From positions 1 through 64,000 of the forward strand of contig NZ_JAJBZH010000002.1 in assembly GCF_020551945.1 (NCBI RefSeq): DNA of 64,000 nt, read 5' to 3'. Under the pieces are notes generated by a model that made no database searches, had not been told where the DNA came from, and saw only the letters and a program-made list of their open reading frames with translations. Made by a program: the position numbers and the translations under genes. Shown piece by piece: positions 52,114-60,366 of the stretch (position 1 is its first letter; the number at the start of each line of letters is the position of its first letter). This DNA comes from Cellulosimicrobium marinum (GTDB taxonomy: Bacteria > Actinomycetota > Actinomycetes > Actinomycetales > Cellulomonadaceae).

Positions 52114-55100
52114 TCAGCCGCAGCTGGACGCTGCGTACTCGGACTCGACCGTCGCCGTCCCCCCCTCGGCGTCGGTCGCGGTCACGCTGGCCGAACCGGC
52201 CTCGAACGACGTACCGCGGGTGTTGAACGCCTGGTAGGCGTTCGCACCCGGTGCGACGTCCTCGAACGTCCGGCTGCCGTAGGGCGTCTGGATCGTGATG
52301 TCGAGCGGGACGTCCTCGTCGTTGAGCGCACGGACCGCGAGGTAGGCCTTGCCGGCGAGGCACCGCGCCTGCGAGGTCACCGTGACGGTGCGCTCGTTCT
52401 CGCCGGCCTCCAGGCCGGTGAGGTACTCGAACCCGGTGGTGGCGAAGCTCTCGCCGTCAGCAGCACGGTCGTACTCCATGACGTAGTACGCCACGATGCC
52501 CTGCTCCTGCGCCTCGGCGAGGATGTCCTGCAGCGGCACCTCACCGTCACCGAGGTTGGTGAAGGTCGGACGACCCTCACCGCCCACGTTCGTCGCGTCC
52601 TTGACGTGCAGGAGCTCGATGCGGTCGCCGTACTCCTGCATCAGCTCGACCACGTCGACTCCGGCGTGAGCAGCCCACGCCACGTCCAGCTGGAACGTCA
52701 CGTACTCCGGGTTCGTCTCGCGGACCAGGATCTCCCAGGCCGAGAGGGTCTCGCCCTCGTGCTCGTACGTCGTGCGGAACTCGTTGTCGTGGTTGTGGCC
52801 GAAGAACTTCCCGACCCCGGCCTCGACCGAGCGCTGACCCAGACGGTTCATCGTCTCGGCCGTCGCCAGCGTGTTCTCGTAGGTGCTGATGCCCGGCGAG
52901 GCGAAGCCGCCCGAGCCGACGTACTCCTGGCCCAGCGTCTTCACGAAGTCCAGCGTCGCGTCGAACGTCGCCTCGTTGGTGTTGTAGTGCGACGACTTCA
53001 CGCTCAGGCCGTACGAGTCGGCCAGCGCCTTGAACTCCTCGGCCGTGTAGCCGGCGAAGTTCCCGCCGAACGGCTCGATCCGGGTGAACCCGATCTCGCT
53101 CAGTCGCTCCAGGACGGCCGGGAGGCCGATCTGGTTGACCCACGGGGTCAGCGAGAACATCTGGATGGACACCTGGTCGACCGGGACCGTGATCGGCTCC
53201 GTGGGCCCGCCGGCGTCCAGGCCGGTGAGGTACTCGAACCCGGTGACCGCGAAGTCCTCGCCCTGGGGCGCGACGTCGTACTCGAGCACGTAGTACGCGA
53301 CGATGTCGAGCTCCTTGGCCTTGGCGAGGATGTCCTGCAGCGGCACCTCACCGTCACCGAGGTTGGTGAAGGTCGGACGACCCTCGCCACCGATGTTCGT
53401 CCCGTCCTTGATGTGCAGGAGCTCGATGCGGTCGCCGTACTCCTCCAGGAGCTCGACCACGTCGACTCCGGCGTGAGCAGCCCACGCCACGTCCACCTGG
53501 AACGTCACGAGCTCGGGGTCGGTCTCGCGGACCAGGATCTCCCAGGCCGAGAGGGTCTCGCCCTCGTGCTCGTACGTCGTGCGGAACTCGTTGTCGTGGT
53601 TGTGGCCGAAGAACTTCCCGACCCCGGCGTCCACCGAGCGCTGACCCAGACGGTTCATCGTCTCGGCCGTCGCCAGCGTGTTCTCGTAGGTGCTGATGCC
53701 CGGCGAGGCGAAGCCGCCCGAGCCGACGTACTCCTGGCCCAGCGTCTCCACGAACTCCAGCGTCGTGTCGAACGTCGCCTCGTTCGTGTTGTAGTGCGAC
53801 GACGGGATCGACAGACCGTACGAGTCGGCCAGCGCCTTGAACTCCTCGGCCGTGTAGCCCGAGAAGGTGCCGCCGAACGGCTCGATGTTCACGAACCCGA
53901 TCTCCGCCAGGCGCTCGAGCACGGCCGGGAGGCCCGCCTCGTTGACCCACGGGATGAGCGAGAACATGCCGATCGACACCTGCTCGACCGGAACCGTCAC
54001 CGGCTCCACGGGCGCCTCACCGACGGTGAAGAACAGCTGGTCGACGTCGACGCCGCCCGTGCTCGTCACGACGATCGAGCCGGAGCCCTCCGGCACCTCG
54101 CTCAGCCACTGCGTGACGTCGGCCCAGCCGGTACCGGTGAACTCGAAGTCGGCGAGAGGCTCGGTGGCCTCCGCGCCCTCGCCGGTCCAGCCGAGGGACA
54201 CGGTGCCCTCGCCGCTGCCGCGGACGGTGATCTCGTTGATCGCCTCCCCGGTCGGGGCGTGGTGCAGCGCGATCGGCGCGTAGGAGAACGAGTCGCCCTC
54301 GTCGAGCGAGGTGACGTACGCGCCGGCGTTCGCCGCCGCGTCGTCCACGACCTCGACGCCCTCGGCCGCGTCGAACCACTCGGCCTGCTGCGTCTCGGGC
54401 TTGAGGATGTGCGTCGCCTCGCCCGTGATGGACGGGACCTCGCCCTGCGCCCGGTCGGCGTAGGTCACGACGAGGGTGCCGTAGATCTTCTCGCCCTCAC
54501 CGTGCTCGACCGCGTCCGCGCTCGTCTGGATGGTGAACCCGCAGCCGCCGTCGACGTCAGCGGCACGGCCGCTCACCTCGGGGTGCGCGTGCGTGTTGTG
54601 ACCCAGGCCGAACGTGTACTGGATGTTGCGGCACGCCGACGGCGTGCTGCCGTCCTCGGCGTCCTCCACCGACACGACGTACTCGACGGCGTCACCCCAG
54701 TTGAAGATCCCGCCGTCCGGCTGGTCCAGCGTGATCTCCGGAGCGGTGTTGCCGACCGTGATCGCCTGGATCGCGAGACCGAAGTTGCCCTCGGGGTCCG
54801 TCACGCGCAGCTGCACGTTGTAGCGGCCCAGCTCGGTGAACGTGTTCGTCACCGTCTCGCCCTGCGCGTCGTACTCACCGTCGGCGTCGAAGTCCCAGTC
54901 GAAGACGAGCTCCGAGTTGGGCGTCTCCGCGTCGGTCGTCGCCGAGGCGTCGAACGTCACCTCGAGCGGCGCGGTGCTGCCCGAGATCGGGTCGGCCGAG
55001 ATGAACGCCCGCGGCGTCGTGTTCTCGGACCCGTAGGTGACCTTGTACAGGCCCGCGTCCGGGTTCTGCCGGAAGAAGCCGTCGCCGTACTCGAGGACGT

Positions 55101-56694
55101 AGAGCGCGCCGTCGGGCCCGAACTCCATGTCCATGACGTTGTCCCAGATCGGCTGGTTCACCGTCTGGAGGTGACCGTTCGGCAGGAAGTCCTCCACCGC
55201 CGTGACCTCACCGTCGGACGAGAGCTCGTCCATGGTGAACGCCACCACGTAGTCCTGCGAGAACTCGGCCATGAACGGCTTGCCGTCCCAGTGCTCGGGG
55301 AACTTGACGTCCGAGTCGAGGTTCTCGTCGAAGCGGTAAATCGGGCCGCCCATCGGGGCCTGGCCGCCGCCACCGAGCTCGACCAGCGGGTCGAGGACCT
55401 CGGGCTGGTCGCCCGGGTTGTCGCCGTAGTAGACCTGCGGCGCCGTGGCCGGCGGGAGGACGTCCAGACCGGTGTTCCACGTCGAGTTGTTCTCGGCCCC
55501 GGCCTCGCAGTCGAACCACTCGCCGGGCGTCGCCGTCGCGAAGTCCCACTCGTTGTAGTTCGCGTTGGGGCCGTGGCAGTAGGGCCACCCGGAGTTCATC
55601 GGCTCCGTCGTGAGCTGCCACTCGACGTAGCCCATCGGGCCGCGGTCGGGGTTGGACGCGCCCGCGTCGGGACCGTAGTCGCCCCACACCAGCGCGCCCG
55701 ACTCGAGGTCGTAGTCGATCCGGAACGGGTTGCGCACGCCGGTCACGTAGATCTCTTCGCGCACCAGGTCGGCCTGCTCGGCGTCGTCGAAGAGGTTCCC
55801 CGCGGGGATCGTGTACGTGCTGCCGGGGCCGACCTCGGTGTCGGCGGCGAGGTCCTCGATCGGGTTGATCCGCAGGATCTTGCCGCGCAGGTCGTTCGTG
55901 TTGCCGGCACCGCGACGGGCGTCGAAGCCGGGGTTCATGCCGGGGGCGTTGTTGTTCGGCGCGTAGCCGTTCGCACCGGGGGTGCTGGCCGGCGTGTTGT
56001 CACCGGTGGAGAGGAAGAGGTTGCCCTCCGCGTCCCACGCCATGTCGGCGCCGACGTGGCAGCACTGCCCGCGCTGCGCGTCGACCTTGATGATCTCGCG
56101 CTCGGTGGACAGGTCGATGGCGCTGGTCGACGGGTCCCACGTGAAGCGGGAGAGCACGTTGTAGCCGAGCCACCGGTCCCAGTAGCTCGCGTCCTCGCCG
56201 GCGGGCAGGGAGTTCGGCGCGCTGCCGGTCGGGGTGGTCTCGGGGTACTCGACCCCGGACGGCGACGTGCCGTCCATGACGCGGGGCGCGTACACCATGT
56301 AGAGGTAGTTGTTCTCCTCGAAGTTCGGGTCGAGGGAGATGCCCTGGAGCCCGTCCTCCGAGTTGGAGTAGACGTCCAGGTCGGCGATCTGGGTGGTCCG
56401 CCCGGTCGCCGTGTCCGTGAGGCGGACGACGCCGTCGCGGGCGGTGTGCAGGACTCGCGAATCCGGCAGCACGGCGAGGTCGATCGGCTCGCCCGTGTTC
56501 TTGCTCAGCAGGACCTTCTCGTAGTCGTTCCAGTCGACGACCTCGTGGAGGCCCGCCTCGTCGGCGACGGCTTCGGCCTCCTCCGCCGGTGCCGCGTTCG
56601 ACGCGCTGATCGTCAGTGGTACCACCACCGCGGCGGACAACCCCGCGGCGAGTGTTCGGGACAGCCATCGGCGGCCCGTGGTTGGTCGGTGCAC
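52114..56694 (-). CDS. secreted PQQ-type sugar dehydrogenase - PKD - double TIM-barrel sugar isomerase fusion
   Basis: A 1526-aa exported protein. Residues 1-34 are a signal peptide. Residues about 45-550 are a glucose/sorbosone dehydrogenase-type six-bladed propeller (GLQGISLDPNFEENNYLYMV, CCHVGADMAWDAEGNLFLST, VTGVRNPFRIDYD). Residues about 556-645 are a PKD domain (TFDASATTDAETPNSELVFD), then a CBM6-like part. Residues about 903-1165 and 1173-1435 are two xylose-isomerase-like TIM barrels, nearly identical (GYTAEEFKALADSYGLS, then GQEYVGSGGFASPGI and FFGHNHDNEFRTTYEHEGE in both). A C-terminal beta domain follows. Oxidation of a sugar and isomerisation of the keto-sugar in one chain is a sensible inference. 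GTG start with AGGAGGAC upstream. Confidence 0.88.
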   Translation of the reverse strand: MHRPTTGRRWLSRTLAAGLSAAVVVPLTISASNAAPAEEAEAVADEAGLHEVVDWNDYEKVLLSKNTGEPIDLAVLPDSRVLHTARDGVVRLTDTATGRTTQIADLDVYSNSEDGLQGISLDPNFEENNYLYMVYAPRVMDGTSPSGVEYPETTPTGSAPNSLPAGEDASYWDRWLGYNVLSRFTWDPSTSAIDLSTEREIIKVDAQRGQCCHVGADMAWDAEGNLFLSTGDNTPASTPGANGYAPNNNAPGMNPGFDARRGAGNTNDLRGKILRINPIEDLAADTEVGPGSTYTIPAGNLFDDAEQADLVREEIYVTGVRNPFRIDYDLESGALVWGDYGPDAGASNPDRGPMGYVEWQLTTEPMNSGWPYCHGPNANYNEWDFATATPGEWFDCEAGAENNSTWNTGLDVLPPATAPQVYYGDNPGDQPEVLDPLVELGGGGQAPMGGPIYRFDENLDSDVKFPEHWDGKPFMAEFSQDYVVAFTMDELSSDGEVTAVEDFLPNGHLQTVNQPIWDNVMDMEFGPDGALYVLEYGDGFFRQNPDAGLYKVTYGSENTTPRAFISADPISGSTAPLEVTFDASATTDAETPNSELVFDWDFDADGEYDAQGETVTNTFTELGRYNVQLRVTDPEGNFGLAIQAITVGNTAPEITLDQPDGGIFNWGDAVEYVVSVEDAEDGSTPSACRNIQYTFGLGHNTHAHPEVSGRAADVDGGCGFTIQTSADAVEHGEGEKIYGTLVVTYADRAQGEVPSITGEATHILKPETQQAEWFDAAEGVEVVDDAAANAGAYVTSLDEGDSFSYAPIALHHAPTGEAINEITVRGSGEGTVSLGWTGEGAEATEPLADFEFTGTGWADVTQWLSEVPEGSGSIVVTSTGGVDVDQLFFTVGEAPVEPVTVPVEQVSIGMFSLIPWVNEAGLPAVLERLAEIGFVNIEPFGGTFSGYTAEEFKALADSYGLSIPSSHYNTNEATFDTTLEFVETLGQEYVGSGGFASPGISTYENTLATAETMNRLGQRSVDAGVGKFFGHNHDNEFRTTYEHEGETLSAWEILVRETDPELVTFQVDVAWAAHAGVDVVELLEEYGDRIELLHIKDGTNIGGEGRPTFTNLGDGEVPLQDILAKAKELDIVAYYVLEYDVAPQGEDFAVTGFEYLTGLDAGGPTEPITVPVDQVSIQMFSLTPWVNQIGLPAVLERLSEIGFTRIEPFGGNFAGYTAEEFKALADSYGLSVKSSHYNTNEATFDATLDFVKTLGQEYVGSGGFASPGISTYENTLATAETMNRLGQRSVEAGVGKFFGHNHDNEFRTTYEHEGETLSAWEILVRETNPEYVTFQLDVAWAAHAGVDVVELMQEYGDRIELLHVKDATNVGGEGRPTFTNLGDGEVPLQDILAEAQEQGIVAYYVMEYDRAADGESFATTGFEYLTGLEAGENERTVTVTSQARCLAGKAYLAVRALNDEDVPLDITIQTPYGSRTFEDVAPGANAYQAFNTRGTSFEAGSASVTATDAEGGTATVESEYAASSCG
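52400..54000 (-). repeat. tandem duplication of a TIM-barrel coding segment
   Basis: About 810 bp are repeated directly: copy 1 at roughly 54000-53190 and copy 2 at roughly 53187-52400. Long stretches are identical in DNA, including at silent sites, for example across the part coding for GGFASPGISTYENTLATAET. This implies recent duplication or ongoing gene conversion. Assemblers may collapse it. Confidence 0.9.
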
Positions 56695-56859
56695 AACGTC
56701 CTCCTTGACGTGGATCGAGGAGCCCGAGGGGTTGCGTCGTCAACGAGGCGCCGTGATCGTCGTGCCGCCCCGCACGGATCGAAAACCATCGGTCAACCGG
56801 GAGTGCTCGACACCGAGACTCCCGTGTGGCGACAGGACGGTTCCCGCGCCACGCGACCG

Positions 56860-56888
56860 ACCCTACCCACGACTTCTGCCGATGCCAA
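56860..56888 (-). promoter_or_regulatory. predicted promoter of the PQQ sugar dehydrogenase gene
   Basis: On the minus strand TTGGCA (56883-56888) and TAGGGT (56860-56865) are 17 nt apart, about 170 nt before the GTG start. An operator-like palindrome (next entry) abuts the -35 box on its upstream side. Confidence 0.5.
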
Positions 56889-56902
56889 TACCAAAGTTGG
56901 TA
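56889..56902. promoter_or_regulatory. operator-like palindrome TACCAA-AG-TTGGTA
   Basis: Two perfect 6-nt half-sites with a 2-nt centre lie directly next to the predicted -35 box of the sugar dehydrogenase gene, in an otherwise GC-rich region. The form suits a dimeric GntR-, LacI- or ROK-type repressor. No regulator gene is adjacent, so the binder is unknown. Confidence 0.5.
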
Positions 56903-56969
56903 GGTATCTCTCCGGTTGCGTAGCCCGGACGCCTGAAGTAGAAGCCGTCGGGGCTGGTCGACCACCCGG

Positions 56970-58346
56970 TCAGACGAACCCGAAGACCGGCGGGACGACC
57001 ACCACGACGACCGCCGCCCACACCGCGTACACGGGCAGGAACGACGTCTGCCACCGGGCGAGCGCGTCGAACGGCCGCCGACGCCGCAGGAACCCGAGCG
57101 ACAGCAGCGCGGACCCGGCGAGGTGCACGAGGAGGAGGACGTTGAGGACGAGCGCGACGGCCTTGTTGGGGCTGACGCCGAACTCCGCGATCCGGCTCAG
57201 CATCGCCGTCAGGGCGACGGCGTCCACCGCGAGCGCGAGCCCCACGAGACCGAGCTGCAGCCCGTCGAAGAACGACGGCGGCGCCAGGGGGTCCCGGGCC
57301 GAGACGGAGTAGAGGAGCAGCGCGAGGACCAGCACGAGGATCGCGTCCATGAGGATGAGGAGCTCGCGGTCGACGTCGGCGAGGTCGCCCGCCGTCGCGA
57401 GGACGACGAACACGGCCACGAGCATGACGACCGTCAGCGGGGTGAACACCCGGGTGAGCACCGGGGCGATGTTCTCGACGACGTCCTGCTTGGCCTCGAC
57501 GAGCCACGCAGCGACGACGAGCGCCCCCGGCACACAGAACGGCAGGATCCAGGACTCCAGGGAGGGCTCGAGGTCGACGCCCGCGAGGGAGAAGACGGCG
57601 GCCGTGAGCCCGAGCAGTACGCCGCCGCCGAGGGCGAGCAGCGCGAGGTAGATCGCGAGCTCACCGGTGAACCGCGCGAAGTCCATGCGGCGCGGGCCGG
57701 ACCGCCAGCGCCCACCGACGTAGGCGACGCCGACGAGCGCCCACAGGAGGACGGGGGCGTGGAGGGCGGCGAGGACCTCGGTGGAGCTGGGGGAGGCGAA
57801 CGGGTAGACGTTGAGCACGACGCCCGTCGCCGCGGCGACGGCGAGCAGGCCGAGGCCCACCGCCCACGTCAGGCGTCGCTTCCACGCGAGGTAGGCGCCG
57901 AGGAACGGCAGCACCAGGAGGCTCGCGTTGCGCAGGAGCACGGTCTCGTCGGGCGCGACGACCGTCGCGACCTTGACGGCGACGCCGGCGCCGACGGCGA
58001 GCGCGAGCACGACGGCGAGCTCGCGCCACGAACGCGTGCCGTCACCCGGGGTGTCGCGGACGAGGACGAGCTGCTTCCACAGGCGGTCGGAGTGCTCGCG
58101 CGCGAACTCGCGGGAGACGGAGTCGAGGTCGCCCATGCGCTTGACCGCGACGAGGAACGCCTCGTCGTCGTCGAGGCCCGTGGCGCGCAGGTCCTCGACC
58201 CGCTCGCGGAGGTGGTCCTCCATCTCGTCGACGTCGGCCGTGGAGATCGCCTCGCGGCGCCGCACGTAGCCGCGCCACTGGTCGATCTGGACCTCCAGGG
58301 CGGCGTGGGGGCCGGGGTTCGCGCCCCCGGCGCCCGCGGCCGTCAC
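56970..58346 (-). CDS. PadR-associated membrane protein (permease prefix domain)
   Basis: A 458-aa protein. Residues about 15-80 form the helical 'permease prefix domain 1' (VQIDQWRGYVRRREAIST… DDDEAFLVAVKRMGDLDSV), which is typically found on proteins encoded beside PadR regulators. The remainder holds about eleven hydrophobic helices. There is no transporter signature, so its function is unknown; a role in membrane stress or in a FtsX-like complex has been guessed for relatives. The GTG start overlaps the PadR stop by 4 nt (GTGA), so the pair is co-translated and presumably self-regulated by PadR. Confidence 0.8.
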   Translation of the reverse strand: MTAAGAGGANPGPHAALEVQIDQWRGYVRRREAISTADVDEMEDHLRERVEDLRATGLDDDEAFLVAVKRMGDLDSVSREFAREHSDRLWKQLVLVRDTPGDGTRSWRELAVVLALAVGAGVAVKVATVVAPDETVLLRNASLLVLPFLGAYLAWKRRLTWAVGLGLLAVAAATGVVLNVYPFASPSSTEVLAALHAPVLLWALVGVAYVGGRWRSGPRRMDFARFTGELAIYLALLALGGGVLLGLTAAVFSLAGVDLEPSLESWILPFCVPGALVVAAWLVEAKQDVVENIAPVLTRVFTPLTVVMLVAVFVVLATAGDLADVDRELLILMDAILVLVLALLLYSVSARDPLAPPSFFDGLQLGLVGLALAVDAVALTAMLSRIAEFGVSPNKAVALVLNVLLLVHLAGSALLSLGFLRRRRPFDALARWQTSFLPVYAVWAAVVVVVVPPVFGFV

Positions 58347-58717
58347 GCCCACCCCTCGGCGAGGCGGGCCGGGGGGACCGGGCCGGGCTGCGCCGTCCGC
58401 CACACCTGGGCGAGGGCGTCGGCGACGACGTCCCACTGGTGGCGGCGCTCCGCGAGAGCCTCGCGCCCGGCGGCGGTGAGGGCGTAGTGCTTGCGCCGCC
58501 GCCCGACGTCGGACACGCCCCACGACGCCTCGACGTGCCCGAGGCGTTCGAGACGGTGCAGGAGGGGGTAGAGCATGCCGTCGGTCCACTGCATGCGCCC
58601 GCCGGAGAGCTCGTCGACGCGCTTGAGGATCGCGTACCCGTAGGACTCGCCCTCCGCGAGGATGCCGAGCACGAGGGGCGTGGCGGACGCCGCGACCAGG
58701 TCCTTGTCGATGCGCAC
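58343..58717 (-). CDS. PadR-family transcriptional regulator
   Basis: A 124-aa winged-helix repressor. LVLGILAEGESYGYAILKRV, DGMLYPLLHRLERLGHVEAS and RRRKHYALTAAGREAL are the PadR signature. PadR proteins of this size repress their own operon and respond to toxic small molecules or membrane stress. The GTG start has AGGAGGCGCCCC upstream, and a palindrome with repeated CTAGG sits 14-55 nt before it as the likely operator. It is followed directly by the membrane-protein gene. Confidence 0.93.
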   Translation of the reverse strand: MRIDKDLVAASATPLVLGILAEGESYGYAILKRVDELSGGRMQWTDGMLYPLLHRLERLGHVEASWGVSDVGRRRKHYALTAAGREALAERRHQWDVVADALAQVWRTAQPGPVPPARLAEGWA

Positions 58718-58730
58718 GGGGCGCCTCCTT

Positions 58731-58772
58731 CATACCTAGGACTGCAAGGGGTTAAACCCTAGCACCGCTAGG
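58731..58772. promoter_or_regulatory. likely PadR operator
   Basis: A palindrome GGGTTAAACCC (58749-58759) is flanked by CTAGG at 58736-58740, CCTAG at 58758-58762 and CTAGG at 58768-58772, in the only AT-rich spot between the PadR gene and the next plus-strand gene. Autoregulation is the rule in this family, so PadR binding here is likely. Confidence 0.6.
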
Positions 58773-58928
58773 CATCGGCCGGCGTCGGCCGTCGACACCG
58801 TCCGGCGGGCGGACCGACCCGGCTCGCGGACACCCACTCGACCCGACCGAGGCGCTTATAGCGCGAGCCCCGCGATCTCGCACGGGGAAAGGTCCACAAA
58901 CCTCGCGAAGCGTCGTAAGGTCTGGGCC

Positions 58929-59516
58929 GTGAACATCTACCTCGTGCTGTCGAAGAGCCGCACGGTGCTGTCGCGGACCATCGCGCTGGCCACGCGTGAC
59001 GACTTCACGCACGCGTCGATCGCGCTCGACCCGGGCCTCGACCTGATGTTCAGCTTCGGCCGCCGACGTGCGGCCAACCCGTTCGTCGGCTGCTTCCGGC
59101 GCGAGCGCTTCGACGAGGGCCTGTACCGCGGCATGGACACCGTGCCGGGCGCGGTGATCGAGATCCCCGTGACCGCGCAGCAGCACGAGGCCGTGTGCGC
59201 GCGGATCAGCGAGTTCCTGCTCGACTCCCACGCCTACTCGTACAACGCCACGGGCCTCGTCAGCGTCCTCATCGGCCGTGGCTCCGAGGACGACACCCGG
59301 TTCTTCTGCTCCGAGTTCGTGTACCACGTGCTGCACGGGGCGGGCGTGTGTGACCTCGGCGTCGCGCGCTGGCAGGTCCGCCCGCAGATGCTGCTCGACG
59401 TGCCCGGCGACGTCGTCTTCCGGGGCGACCTCAAGGAGTACGCCGCCCGGCACCGGGTCGACGCCGTCCGGGCGGCCCTCGCGGTCGACGGCGCCGGGCT
59501 GCGCCTCCTCGCCTGA
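58929..59516 (+). CDS. papain-like (YiiX/NlpC-P60 superfamily) amidase-fold protein
   Basis: A 195-aa cytoplasmic protein of the permuted papain-like group. The histidine in DDFTHASIALD and the cysteine in TRFFCSEFVYHVL are placed as the catalytic pair in YiiX/YebB-like peptidases and amidases. It has no signal peptide, which argues against a wall hydrolase. Members often work on lipids or small acyl-peptide substrates; the substrate here is unknown. The GTG start at 58929 is in GGGCCGTG context, and it is monocistronic. Confidence 0.8.
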   Translation: MNIYLVLSKSRTVLSRTIALATRDDFTHASIALDPGLDLMFSFGRRRAANPFVGCFRRERFDEGLYRGMDTVPGAVIEIPVTAQQHEAVCARISEFLLDSHAYSYNATGLVSVLIGRGSEDDTRFFCSEFVYHVLHGAGVCDLGVARWQVRPQMLLDVPGDVVFRGDLKEYAARHRVDAVRAALAVDGAGLRLLA

Positions 59517-59520
59517 GAGG

Positions 59521-60276
59521 TCACCCCGTCGGCGCGCTCTCCAGCCAGCGGTCGAACGTGGTCGACGCCAGGGTGGCGCCCGGGTCGCCAGCGGCCGTCA
59601 GCGACCCGTCGCGCAGGCCGCGCCCCGCCACACCCGGCAGAGGCACCGGGACGACACGACGGCCGAGGCCACGTGCCCGCGAGAGGCGGCGCGCGGCGTC
59701 GTGCATCCGCAGGACCTCCGGACCGGCGAGGTCCGCGACCCGGCCCGACGGCCCCCGTTCCGCGAGCGCCACCAGTGCCTCGGCGACCTCGCGCGCGGCG
59801 ACGGGCTGCGAGTGCATGAGCGGCACGAGGGAGAACGGGCCGATCGTCATGAAGCCGAGGGCCTGCTGCGCGAACTCGTGGAACTGCGCGGCGCGCAGCA
59901 CGCTCCAAGGCCGGTCGCTCTCGGCGAGCAGGCGCTCCTGGAGGCGCTTGCCGTCGTAGTAGCCGGAGGGGACGTCGTCGATCCCGATGATCGACAGCGC
60001 CACGTGGTGCCCCACCCCGGCGTCCCGCTCCGCGGCGAGCAGCGACCGCGTGACCGCCCCGAAGAACGCCTCCGACTCCGCGCGCTTCTGCGTCGTGACG
60101 TTCGCGACGTCGATCACCGCGTCGACGCCGTCGAGCCGCTCGGGGAGACCCGCGCCCGTCGTGAGGTCGACCCCGGTGGACCGCGTCAGCGGCACCACCT
60201 CGTGGCCGCGCTCGCGCGCCACGTCCACCACGTGGGTCCCCACCGTCCCCGTCGCCCCTGCCACCGCGATCCGCAT
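59521..60276 (-). CDS. NAD(P)-binding SDR-like oxidoreductase
   Basis: A 251-aa protein with the loop GATGTVGTHVV and the blocks VDAVIDVANVTTQ, HHVALSIIGID and SVLRAAQFHEFA, as in NmrA/NAD(P)H-binding proteins of actinobacteria that are often annotated as NAD-dependent epimerase-like. No complete SDR triad is obvious; the tyrosine in SGYYDGKRLQE (YxxxK) may serve. The end is 4 nt from the previous convergent stop. Start ATG at 60274-60276 with GAAGGAGAC upstream. Confidence 0.8.
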   Translation of the reverse strand: MRIAVAGATGTVGTHVVDVARERGHEVVPLTRSTGVDLTTGAGLPERLDGVDAVIDVANVTTQKRAESEAFFGAVTRSLLAAERDAGVGHHVALSIIGIDDVPSGYYDGKRLQERLLAESDRPWSVLRAAQFHEFAQQALGFMTIGPFSLVPLMHSQPVAAREVAEALVALAERGPSGRVADLAGPEVLRMHDAARRLSRARGLGRRVVPVPLPGVAGRGLRDGSLTAAGDPGATLASTTFDRWLESAPTG

Positions 60277-60366
60277 GCCACCGTCTCCTTCTGCTCGCGC
60301 CCCGGCCGGTGCCGACGCTCGTGCCCTCTCGACCGGGCAGGGGCGCGGGACGTGACACCGGCCGCG

